Origin: CAZGSG01 sp964528095
GTDB lineage: Bacteria > Bacteroidota > Bacteroidia > Chitinophagales > Chitinophagaceae
DNA length: 21,689 nucleotides
Assembly (NCBI GenBank): GCA_964528095.1
Contig: CAZGSG010000076.1
Location: forward strand, 1 to 21,689
Direction of reading: 5' to 3'
A model generated the notes under the pieces. It was not told where the DNA came from, did no database searches, and was given only the letters and a program-made list of their open reading frames with translations. Position 1 is the first letter of the stretch. The number at the start of each line of letters is the position of its first letter. Shown here piece after piece: positions 14,869-21,689 of this stretch. The position numbers and the translations under genes are program-made.

Positions 14869-14941
14869 GTAAGAAAATATTGCCGTGACTAAAGCGCAAA
14901 CATCCATTTTTTGTGTTGGTACCCAATTGGCACCTATCCTC

Positions 14942-16279
14942 TTAGTCCCTGATACTTTGAATAGTTAAAAGAACCTTATCCGGTCTCAACGTAATTAATG
15001 GCTTCATCTCCGGCACCTGTCCTGTTGATTCAATCCTAAATTTCTTTAAAAATAAAAAGATAAAAAACGACATTTCAACCATCGCGAAATTATTGCCGAT
15101 ACACATTCTTGGCCCTGCTCCAAATGGAAAGTAATTTTTTGATTTAGAAATTTTTGGGTCGTTAATAAATCGTTCGGGTTCAAATTTTAGTTCCTCCGCC
15201 CAAAGGGCTTTGTCTCTATGTAAGCCAAAAAAGAAAGGAATGATAATGGTATTTTTAGGAAATGAGATCCCCTCAAAGGCATCGTCTTCTATTGCAACCC
15301 GCTCCGTCATCCATGCGGCCGGGTACAAACGCATGACTTCATCTATGGTCGCTTTAAGGTATTCATTATTCAAACATTCAGCGATCGTGCAATCGTCAAA
15401 TGAAGTTGTCAATTTCTGAAGGGTTTGTTTATTTGCAGAAAGTAAATACAACATCCATGAAATGGTATTGGCCGTGGTTTCATGCCCGGCAAAAATCAGG
15501 ATCAGGACTTCATCTATAACCTGTTCGTTGGTCATCGCTTCACCGGTATCTTCATACTTACTTTTTAATAGCATATCTAATAGATCGGCATAGCTTTCGT
15601 CGCTGGCCTGTCGTTCGTTAATTATCCCTCCGAAAATTTCTCTTAGTCTTTTTGCTTTTTTAAGTTGAATATTCTCTGCGCCCGTAAATGGATAAAAAAA
15701 TCTCCGTAATGGCTGGTTGATATCTTTGATCAGAAAGTCCTGCAGTTCCGTAAAAATTTGGCTAAGCTCTTCCATTATTTCAGAAGATAGCTTTATGTCA
15801 AATAGCGATTTTATTAAAATATTAAAAGAAAGCTGGTGAGCCAGTGGATAAATGTCCACGCTTGCGCCAACTGGAAATTTAATGAGGTAATCATCAATGG
15901 ATTTGATTATTATCTCATACAGTCCTTGCAGTTTCTCCCGGTGAAATGCGGGTTGTATTAATCGTCTTTGCCGAAGCCAATAATCTCCGTTTGAAAAAAG
16001 CAACCCTTTGCCAAAGAACTCAACCGCCCGTTTTGAAGTCAATTCTGATTTAGCGTAGTTTCTATGATTAACTTTTAAGATATGATTAATGAAGTCTGGA
16101 TTCTGCGTTAGAATGAGCTTTCTATTTACTCCCAACGCTGCTGAATAGGTGCCTGAAAAGGCATCCATGCTTTTTGAAATAAATTCTATTGGGTTATTTA
16201 AAAACTCATTTGATTTTAGGGTTGTTTGAAATAAAGAATATCCTGCGGGAAGATTGTATTTTTTATTTTCAAGACCCAT
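14942..16279 (-). CDS. Cytochrome P450
   Basis: A 445-residue P450 from the ATG at 16279; an upstream TTG two codons earlier is less likely. All signature elements are present: C-helix WLRQRRLIQPAF (about 101-112), I-helix oxygen-binding AGHETT (264-269), K-helix E314-x-x-R317 in DEVMR, PERF (about 368-371), and the haem loop FGAGPRMCIG with the thiolate ligand C393. There is no membrane anchor, so it is a soluble bacterial monooxygenase that needs separate electron donors; no ferredoxin or reductase gene is in the window. The pattern around RLIQPAF and AGHETT resembles the fatty-acid/terpenoid-type bacterial families, but the substrate is unknown. It is a stand-alone gene, separated by about 260 bp from the next operon, so it may be independent of it. 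Confidence 0.93.
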   Translation of the reverse strand: MGLENKKYNLPAGYSLFQTTLKSNEFLNNPIEFISKSMDAFSGTYSAALGVNRKLILTQNPDFINHILKVNHRNYAKSELTSKRAVEFFGKGLLFSNGDYWLRQRRLIQPAFHREKLQGLYEIIIKSIDDYLIKFPVGASVDIYPLAHQLSFNILIKSLFDIKLSSEIMEELSQIFTELQDFLIKDINQPLRRFFYPFTGAENIQLKKAKRLREIFGGIINERQASDESYADLLDMLLKSKYEDTGEAMTNEQVIDEVLILIFAGHETTANTISWMLYLLSANKQTLQKLTTSFDDCTIAECLNNEYLKATIDEVMRLYPAAWMTERVAIEDDAFEGISFPKNTIIIPFFFGLHRDKALWAEELKFEPERFINDPKISKSKNYFPFGAGPRMCIGNNFAMVEMSFFIFLFLKKFRIESTGQVPEMKPLITLRPDKVLLTIQSIRD

Positions 16280-16372
16280 CCCCAAATTTAACTATTGTAT
16301 TCAAATTTTTGACAATAAGTTTCCATTTACAAATCCAAGGGTATCCCGATACCATGGAGCCAACAGATTTGC

Positions 16373-16389
16373 TTAAGAGATTCTCTTAA
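16373..16389. promoter_or_regulatory. Short perfect palindrome upstream of P450
   Basis: TTAAGAGA and TCTCTTAA are separated by one base, giving a 17-bp near-perfect palindrome about 95 bp upstream of the P450 start. The tiny spacer makes a hairpin unlikely and a dimeric repressor site more plausible. Confidence 0.3.
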
Positions 16390-16540
16390 ATACTCTCGTA
16401 AATACAGTTTTAGAAAAATGTCGCCTCGCTAAGAAGGTTTGGTTAAGTTCATTTATATATACACCAGAAGATGCCCTATTGAATGGAACAAATAATTAAA
16501 TGAAAAATGACTGGCCTCAACACAGATAAGCAGGAACAGG

Positions 16541-17413
16541 TTAACGGCTTTCCCCTATCATCCGATTCTCCGTATACCCCAACTTCTCAATCTCTACCCG
16601 CACAATATCCCCATCCTTCAGCCATCGTTTTTCCGCCAGGCCCATGATTACTCCGGAAGGGGTACCGGTAAGTATCAGATCGCCTGCGGAAAGGGTCATA
16701 TATTTTGAAAGGAAAGAAATGATATCCGTTACAGAAAAAATCATGTCTGCAGTAGTAGATGATTGTCTTAATTCTCCGTTCATGGTGCAAGTCAGTTGCA
16801 GGTCCTGCGGATCATCCAGTTCATCTGCTGTCAGCATGTATTTTCCGAGGGGTAAAAAGTCGTCAGGTGTTTTACCAAGCAGCCATTGCGAGGTCATGAA
16901 TTGCTGATCCCGGCAGGAAAGATCATTGGCGGTGCAATAACCCAATACATACTTCAATGCATCCTGCTTCTCTACGTTTCTGCACTCCTTGCCAATCACA
17001 ACACCAAGCTCAACTTCATAATCAAATTGTTCTCCCGGAGTATTAAGATGTATCGCGTTGCCATAAGACACCAGGGTATTGGCAAATTTTGAAAAAACAA
17101 CGGGCGTTTCGGGTACGGGCATATTACTCTCTTCCGCATGTTTTTTATAGTTAAGACCGATACAGATGATCTTTTGAGGAAATGGTACACAAGGCCCTAT
17201 TTCCAGTTCTTCCTCTCTTAAATAGCTGATTGCAGAATCGTCGATCCTGGTAAAATCTGTTTTTAATTTCCTGAAGGCGTCAATCGTTAATGGTTTGTCC
17301 CATCGTTGTATGTTGCCAAAGTAAGCCGGGTAATCCGATACCGCCACAATTCCTTTTGTAGTTAAAATACCTGGCAAAAATGTATCCCCTTCCCTGTAGT
17401 AAATAATTTTCAT
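16541..17413 (-). CDS. Fumarylacetoacetate hydrolase (FAH) family protein
   Basis: A 290-residue FAH-fold enzyme. The start MKIIYYREGD at 17413 is preferred over a longer frame that runs into the upstream gene. Motifs: CIGLNYKKHAEE at about 84-95 with H92 and E94, metal ligands E133 and E135 in FDYEVELG, D164 in TANDLS, DDFLPLGKY, and ILTGTPSGV near the end. FAH enzymes use Mg or Mn to hydrolyse or decarboxylate beta-diketo acids. With a dehydratase-like and an SDR gene in the same operon, the closest known precedent is 2,4-diketo-3-deoxy-sugar-acid hydrolase, which yields pyruvate plus a hydroxy acid. It is the last gene of the operon, 19 bases after the SDR gene. Confidence 0.9.
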   Translation of the reverse strand: MKIIYYREGDTFLPGILTTKGIVAVSDYPAYFGNIQRWDKPLTIDAFRKLKTDFTRIDDSAISYLREEELEIGPCVPFPQKIICIGLNYKKHAEESNMPVPETPVVFSKFANTLVSYGNAIHLNTPGEQFDYEVELGVVIGKECRNVEKQDALKYVLGYCTANDLSCRDQQFMTSQWLLGKTPDDFLPLGKYMLTADELDDPQDLQLTCTMNGELRQSSTTADMIFSVTDIISFLSKYMTLSAGDLILTGTPSGVIMGLAEKRWLKDGDIVRVEIEKLGYTENRMIGESR

Positions 17414-17432
17414 GACTGTTTGTTTCCTGGAA

Positions 17433-18287
17433 TTAATAGGTAGCACGTCCTCCTGACAAATCAAATGTGAAGCCTGTAGTAAAGCTATTTTCCTTTGATA
17501 CAATAAAAGCTACCAGGTTGGCGGCCTCTTCCAGCGTACCGCATCTTTTCATCGGGATCTTGTCTGTCATATACTTGATTTGTTTTTCTGGTAACGCGTC
17601 TACCAATGGGGTCCGTATTACGGCTGGCGCCAATGCGTTAACAGTTATTCCTGTGTCTGCATATTCTTTACCCTGCACTTTCGTCATCCCGATCACAGCC
17701 GCTTTTGATGAGGAGTAAGCCAGCATACCGGCATTGCCTTCTTTACCGGCAATGGAAGCAATATGCAGCACGCGACCATAATTATGTTCGAGCATATGAG
17801 GCAGCACGGCCTTGGTAAGATGAAAACTACTCATAAAGTTTACTTCAAACACCTTGTGTATATCCTTGCTGTCCACGTTATGGCTCAACACATTGGTTTC
17901 GCCGGTCACACCCGCGCAGTTTACAAGTATGTCAATTCTGCCGAATTCTGCAATAATATTCCTGATAGCTTCCTCGATCAGTTCCTGTTTGGTAATATCC
18001 ATAGGGAAAATCCTGCTGAACTCTTTATATTCTTCATACCCGGCTTCCAGCCCTTCCCTATTGATATCCAGCAAAGCGACAGAAGCGCCTTCCTGTAATA
18101 ATCGTTGCGCTATTGCAAAACCTAATCCCGATGCTGCGCCGGTAACTACAGCTACCTGACCTTTAAAGCGATTGGCATATTGCGATTGCTGGTTTTCACT
18201 CATTTCTTTATCGAAAGCTGCTAATATTTCCTGCACGCCATTCAAACCGGGTGATTTCGAGTCATTGTTCTGATCTTCCAAATTCAT
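17433..18287 (-). CDS. Short-chain dehydrogenase/reductase (SDR)
   Basis: A 284-residue classical SDR with an extra polar N-terminal extension of about 40 residues. Rossmann cofactor motif TGAASGLG (49-56), acidic D74 after the second strand (suggesting NAD preference), NCAG (123-126), catalytic S178, Y191 and K195 in YSSSK, and PAVIRTPL after the active site. In the operon it likely oxidises a hydroxyl of a 2-keto-3-deoxy acid to give the 2,4-diketo acid for the FAH enzyme, as in the L-fuconate/L-rhamnonate diketo pathways. The gap to the RraA-like gene upstream is 11 bases. The N-terminal extension is not needed for the fold and may be a spurious start choice, but no internal ATG lies between it and the fold except M29. 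Confidence 0.9.
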   Translation of the reverse strand: MNLEDQNNDSKSPGLNGVQEILAAFDKEMSENQQSQYANRFKGQVAVVTGAASGLGFAIAQRLLQEGASVALLDINREGLEAGYEEYKEFSRIFPMDITKQELIEEAIRNIIAEFGRIDILVNCAGVTGETNVLSHNVDSKDIHKVFEVNFMSSFHLTKAVLPHMLEHNYGRVLHIASIAGKEGNAGMLAYSSSKAAVIGMTKVQGKEYADTGITVNALAPAVIRTPLVDALPEKQIKYMTDKIPMKRCGTLEEAANLVAFIVSKENSFTTGFTFDLSGGRATY

Positions 18288-18298
18288 AGTAAAGTTTA

Positions 18299-18976
18299 TT
18301 AAAGTGATTTGTACTTATCGTATACCTCACGGAGTGATTTACCTTCCAGCAGTTCCTTCCGGGAATGATTTTCATTACTGGCCTTCTCCTTTGCTTTTTC
18401 AAAAACATCAGCTTCTGCTTTTTGCGGAATGACAACGATGCCATCAAAATCCGCATAAATAATATCTCCGGGATACACCAGTACTTCGCCACATCTCACC
18501 GGCACATCATAAGCAGCTACAACAGCCCTTCCCTTGGAATCCAGCGGACGTATGCCTGTATAATACACAGGGAAATTCATTTCCATGATCCTCACACAAT
18601 CTCTTATCTGGCTATCACATACACAACCAACGGCACCGTTCCTTTTTGCTACCGTAGACATTAACTCACCCCATGGAGCATTGGTGCCGCCATAATCAGT
18701 AGAATGAATGATCACATCACCCGTTCTCAGTGAATCCATTGCTTGTATTTCCAATCCATATGGGTTGTCTTCCACATGATCTGTATCCATCCAGCGAAAT
18801 GTTCTTGCTCGTCCCACGAAACCGCAATTCTTACTGTCTGTCAGCAACGGTCTTAACCGGTGATGCATGGCCTGGTTCCTGTACCCCAGCTCATCCAGGA
18901 TATCACAAACAACGGCGACATATAATTCAGACTTTAGCTGATTGAATAACAATTCGTCTTTTGAGGAACTAAACAT
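18299..18976 (-). CDS. RraA-like / 4-hydroxy-4-methyl-2-oxoglutarate aldolase family protein
   Basis: A 225-residue protein of the RraA/HMG-aldolase fold. Visible are DILDELGYRNQAM near 25-37, APWGELMST at 100-108, GCVCDSQIRD at 117-126 with the D121 and R125-D126 typical of the metal- and substrate-binding site, and DFDGIVVIP near 176-184. True RraA (an RNase E inhibitor) is shorter and lacks the Arg-Asp pair; the pair, and the operon context, favour a divalent-metal aldolase or oxaloacetate-type decarboxylase that cleaves a 4-hydroxy-2-oxo acid to pyruvate. Annotation pipelines often mislabel this family as a demethylmenaquinone methyltransferase, for which nothing here gives support. Confidence 0.88.
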   Translation of the reverse strand: MFSSSKDELLFNQLKSELYVAVVCDILDELGYRNQAMHHRLRPLLTDSKNCGFVGRARTFRWMDTDHVEDNPYGLEIQAMDSLRTGDVIIHSTDYGGTNAPWGELMSTVAKRNGAVGCVCDSQIRDCVRIMEMNFPVYYTGIRPLDSKGRAVVAAYDVPVRCGEVLVYPGDIIYADFDGIVVIPQKAEADVFEKAKEKASNENHSRKELLEGKSLREVYDKYKSL

Positions 18977-18995
18977 ATATTTTCAACTACTTAAA

Positions 18996-19916
18996 TTATT
19001 TTTCTAAACTATCCAGCAGTCCCAACACTCTTCCATTGAGCTCTTTTATAAATGATATGGTGCCTGCATCTGGTATATAGGAGGCAGACCGCACCTTGCT
19101 GCTTTTTATCACGCCCCTGGCAATAAGCAATTCCTTTTCCGCATAATGAAACAATTCCATATTCTGCAGAGAGAAGAATATTTGCGGCATCACTTTTTCA
19201 AATAGTTCAAAAGCGCGCTCATTCTCATTATTTTTACGCAGATCAAATATCTTCTGTAGTATATCCGATACAGCCAGCCCGGGCATTACCCCTTTTATAC
19301 CTAATGGTACTAATTCGAGCATGTATAAACCGCCCCACCCTTCCATAAGGCCAATCTTTCCATCGGTAGCTTTGATGATCTCTGCAAATTTTGGTGCACA
19401 AAGTGGCTCTTCCAGTTTGAGGTAGTTAAAATTGGGATTCTCATTCATCAATTCCTTGATCAGCCCAACACTGATGGACGCACCTCCAGGGTTAAAGTCC
19501 TGCACCAATACAGGTGTATTCGGTATGGCTTTAAAAAACCCATCGAGATATTCTTTAATCGATTCTTCGGGTAATCCAAAAATGCGTGGCACGGAAAGTG
19601 AAATAACAACAGCCCCTGCATCCACATTAGCTTTAGCCAACCTGCTGGCTATTCTTAAAGAAGGATGATTGGACTGCGCTACAATTTGCATCCGGCCGGC
19701 AGCCTGGTCCACGGCGATTTTCACCACCTGTAATTTTTCTTCGTCGGTCAATTTGTAAAACTCGCTGGCATAAGCAGGCAGACAAGCTCCAGACAGTCCG
19801 TTGCCAACCGCAAACTCTACCAGGTTTCTTAATGCCTCTTCGTCAATTTCTTCATCTGCTGTAAAAGGAGTAGGAATAATGGGTACTACACCCAGCAGGT
19901 CTTGCTTATTTTTCAT
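18996..19916 (-). CDS. Dihydrodipicolinate synthase/N-acetylneuraminate lyase family protein with altered active site
   Basis: A 306-residue (beta/alpha)8-barrel protein of the class I aldolase DapA/NanA family, opening GVVPIIPTPFTADEEID. The Schiff-base lysine is K167 in YLKLEEP. Two other catalytic elements differ from the canonical enzymes: the GTTGE loop reads AYASE (48-52), and the tyrosine of the YNxP motif reads F141 (QDFNPGG). It is therefore unlikely to be lysine-pathway DapA. The operon suggests a 2-keto-3-deoxy acid lyase, dehydratase or a binding role. It starts three bases after the EamA stop codon and is followed 19 bases later by the RraA-like gene. Confidence 0.88.
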   Translation of the reverse strand: MKNKQDLLGVVPIIPTPFTADEEIDEEALRNLVEFAVGNGLSGACLPAYASEFYKLTDEEKLQVVKIAVDQAAGRMQIVAQSNHPSLRIASRLAKANVDAGAVVISLSVPRIFGLPEESIKEYLDGFFKAIPNTPVLVQDFNPGGASISVGLIKELMNENPNFNYLKLEEPLCAPKFAEIIKATDGKIGLMEGWGGLYMLELVPLGIKGVMPGLAVSDILQKIFDLRKNNENERAFELFEKVMPQIFFSLQNMELFHYAEKELLIARGVIKSSKVRSASYIPDAGTISFIKELNGRVLGLLDSLEK

Positions 19917-19919
19917 CTG

Positions 19920-20849
19920 TTATTTTTGATTGATTGTAGTTGTTGTTTTATGTGTCATTTTATAATCCACTATCGTAATGATCAGTGTTGAAAACAATAC
20001 CAGCACTCCCCCGATTATTGCCCAGGTATTGAGGGTTTCACCCAGCCATATCGCCGCAACGGGCAAACCCATAAACGTGATCAGGTAATTTGACAATGCG
20101 ACCTGTATCGCATCAAGTGCCTTTAGCGCTTTGAAGAACAGGATCATTGACAGGAAATTATGAAAGATGGCCAGCAGTGCGAGACCAGTCCAGGTCTGTT
20201 GTGTAAAGGATGTAATACGTCCAAAAATATCCGGCTCATAATAAAAAACCAATGGCGTGAGCAGCAACACCAATACAACATAGGTATAGAATACCATTTC
20301 CATTTCAGTATACCGCTCGGCGATCTTTTTTATTCCTACGTTATAATAGGCGTTCCCAATTATCGCAATAAATATCAGCAAATTGCCAAGCGCATAGTTA
20401 GAGCCCATGTTCATTTGCTTCAGATCACCGGTTGAACAAAGTACAACCCCCACGATAGCGATGAGAAAACTCAGCCATCTCACCCTGTTCATTTTTTCTT
20501 TTAGTAAAATAAAAGCAAATACGGCTGTTATCACGGGCAAAGCCAGGGTTAAGATAGCGGCATTACTTGCTTTTGAATATTGCGTTCCCCAGGTCATTAA
20601 CACTTGCGCAGGAAAAGCTCCCAGCAAAGCCAGCTGAATGAATACGCTAATATCTTTCAGGCGCTTACCACTTTTTCTGAAATCACGCAGGGCAAAAGGC
20701 GCCAGTAATAATGTAGCTAAGAGCATCGGGCCCCAAACGGTAAAATAAGGTCCCACCTGGTCCTGCGTTAGTTTAATGCAGGTAAACTGCAACGCCCACA
20801 TCAAATTACATAAGATAAGTAATGACCAGGAAAGGATCGTTTTTTTCAT
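19920..20849 (-). CDS. EamA-family (DMT superfamily) transporter
   Basis: A 309-residue membrane protein with ten predicted helices arranged as two EamA repeats (about 8-140 and 158-295). The first helix has NLMWALQFTCIKL, typical of the family; the end of repeat 2 has FMGLPVAAIWLGETLNTWAIIGGVLVL, the classic last-two-helix pattern. DMT carriers move small metabolites across the inner membrane, in or out. Its ATG overlaps the stop codon of the enolase-superfamily gene by four bases (ATGA), so translation is coupled and transport is tied to the pathway substrate or an end product. Confidence 0.9.
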   Translation of the reverse strand: MKKTILSWSLLILCNLMWALQFTCIKLTQDQVGPYFTVWGPMLLATLLLAPFALRDFRKSGKRLKDISVFIQLALLGAFPAQVLMTWGTQYSKASNAAILTLALPVITAVFAFILLKEKMNRVRWLSFLIAIVGVVLCSTGDLKQMNMGSNYALGNLLIFIAIIGNAYYNVGIKKIAERYTEMEMVFYTYVVLVLLLTPLVFYYEPDIFGRITSFTQQTWTGLALLAIFHNFLSMILFFKALKALDAIQVALSNYLITFMGLPVAAIWLGETLNTWAIIGGVLVLFSTLIITIVDYKMTHKTTTTINQK

Positions 20850-21689
20850 ACTGCCTCCTCCCTTACGCGCCCGGTACTGAATTTTGAAAGAGCATTTTTA
20901 TCAAGACTTACGCCTAGCCCGTCTCCCTGTGGTACCTGCACCGAACCTTTTTTGAAAATAAGCGGCTCTTCAATAAGATCATCTTCTCTGACCAGCTCTC
21001 CGAAAATATCAGCGGGCAATGTGCAATTAACAGAAGCCGCTGCAATATGAACTCCCATGGCTTCCAGTATACCAAGATCAACTTCAGAACCACGCCAGCA
21101 ATGTTTTCCTTCCAGATTGGCTATCTCTGCAAGCAGCAGAGAATTATATGCAGACCCATTGAAGTTGTACCCATGAGACGCATCACTTCTTACAAACGCA
21201 ATGATATCACGGATGTCTTGCGTATAGGGCAAAGAGATATGCCTGTACAATGGTACTCCGAGTTTTTCTTTCAGGTATTTAAATCCCTCTACATCTGCAT
21301 GCAGTATCGGATCTTCCAGCCCCAGCATGATATCGCTTTCTACTCCCTCCATTAATCGCATAGTGGTTTCCACATCATTCCAGCGCTGATTAGGGTCCAG
21401 CAATATTTTAATTCCGTTTCCACATTTATTTTTGATGGCTTCTGTCCACAAACGGACAGGGTCTTCATCAGAGCATTTAAACTTAAAAGCCTTATGTCCT
21501 TTTTGCATCGCTTCATATGCTTTCTGCGCCGCATCTTCAGGAGTGCGCCGGCCTGTCCAGCCAAAACATGCTACTTCATCGCGATAAGCGCCTCCCAATA
21601 ACTGGTGAACAGGTACATGCCACAATTTGCCCAGTGCATCAAGCACAGCGGTTTCAAATGCTTCATATATCCGCTGATCAGTTACAGGC
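20846..21689 (-). CDS. Enolase-superfamily (mandelate racemase/muconate lactonizing-like) protein, partial at window edge
   Basis: The frame is open to the right edge (21689), so the N-terminal capping domain is mostly missing; an apparent start at 21646 is only an internal GTG codon. The visible part is the (beta/alpha)8 barrel: ETAVLDALGK at the barrel entry, KxK-type FKFKC on strand 2, the metal ligands in LLDPNQRW and LEDPI, and a C-terminal GSEVDLGILEAMGVHIAAAS helix region. The position where a third ligand is usually GE reads YRHISL. Members of this superfamily dehydrate sugar acids or racemise/epimerise acids and dipeptides. The operon makes a sugar-acid dehydratase the best guess. 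First visible gene of the six-gene operon. Confidence 0.87.
   Translation of the reverse strand, partial: PVTDQRIYEAFETAVLDALGKLWHVPVHQLLGGAYRDEVACFGWTGRRTPEDAAQKAYEAMQKGHKAFKFKCSDEDPVRLWTEAIKNKCGNGIKILLDPNQRWNDVETTMRLMEGVESDIMLGLEDPILHADVEGFKYLKEKLGVPLYRHISLPYTQDIRDIIAFVRSDASHGYNFNGSAYNSLLLAEIANLEGKHCWRGSEVDLGILEAMGVHIAAASVNCTLPADIFGELVREDDLIEEPLIFKKGSVQVPQGDGLGVSLDKNALSKFSTGRVREEAV

Noticed and set aside
16283..16290. TAAATTTG on the minus strand just before the P450 start, matching the -7 promoter box
   Set aside because: It would place transcription start at or inside the start codon, and the nearest TTG is 22 bases away, longer than usual spacing; probably chance.
1..21689. CRISPR array
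   Set aside because: The only regularly spaced repeats are the 102-bp REP-type units and the TTTACA hexamers; neither has CRISPR-like repeat and spacer sizes, and no cas gene is present.

Overview
The window looks like chromosomal DNA from a member of the Bacteroidota, most likely of the Chitinophagaceae/Sphingobacteriia kind. The evidence is indirect: start codons have A-rich leaders with little Shine-Dalgarno sequence, a TTTG-N20-TAnnTTTG promoter precedes the tRNA gene, RAYT transposases come with REP-type hairpins, and the protein families are ones common in this phylum. Genus cannot be fixed from the sequence.

Layout. (1) Positions 1-451 hold a nested inverted repeat and no gene. (2) Positions 452-6151 form an amino-acid/cyanophycin neighbourhood: an APC-type permease and a Tat-exported class-V PLP enzyme on the minus strand, divergent from a full-length cyanophycin synthetase on the plus strand. 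(3) Positions 6166-6351 are a compact tRNA-Gln(TTG) unit with its own promoter and terminator. (4) Positions 6389-7410 are a REP-associated transposase (RAYT) preceded by three 102-bp repeats and followed by a different hairpin. (5) Positions 7411-10670 are a patchy accessory stretch with a small exported protein, an AT-rich lipoprotein alpha/beta hydrolase bracketed by short repeats, and about 1 kb without convincing genes. (6) Positions 10671-14477 are a tight four-gene operon, FIST-FIST-EthD-FIST. (7) Positions 14534-14868 are an internally deleted copy of the RAYT/REP element in the same orientation, which still carries the last codons of the transposase. (8) Positions 14942-16279 are a stand-alone cytochrome P450. 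(9) From 16541 to the right edge is a six-gene minus-strand operon of sugar-acid-catabolism type: enolase-superfamily protein, EamA exporter/importer, DapA-like lyase, RraA-like aldolase, SDR dehydrogenase, FAH-family hydrolase.

How the genes may work together. The right-hand operon fits a dehydratase -> dehydrogenase -> hydrolase/aldolase route that splits a 2-keto-3-deoxy (or 2,4-diketo-3-deoxy) acid into small acids. The substrate is not identifiable, and the operon unusually carries three different carbon-carbon-cleaving families. The left-hand genes suggest amino-acid uptake and storage as cyanophycin, although no cyanophycinase is present in the window. The most system-like novelty is the FIST-FIST-EthD-FIST operon: three soluble paralogues of a ligand-sensing domain with no fused or neighbouring kinase, cyclase or chemoreceptor, one of them with altered conserved residues, plus a small dimeric alpha/beta-barrel protein inserted between them.
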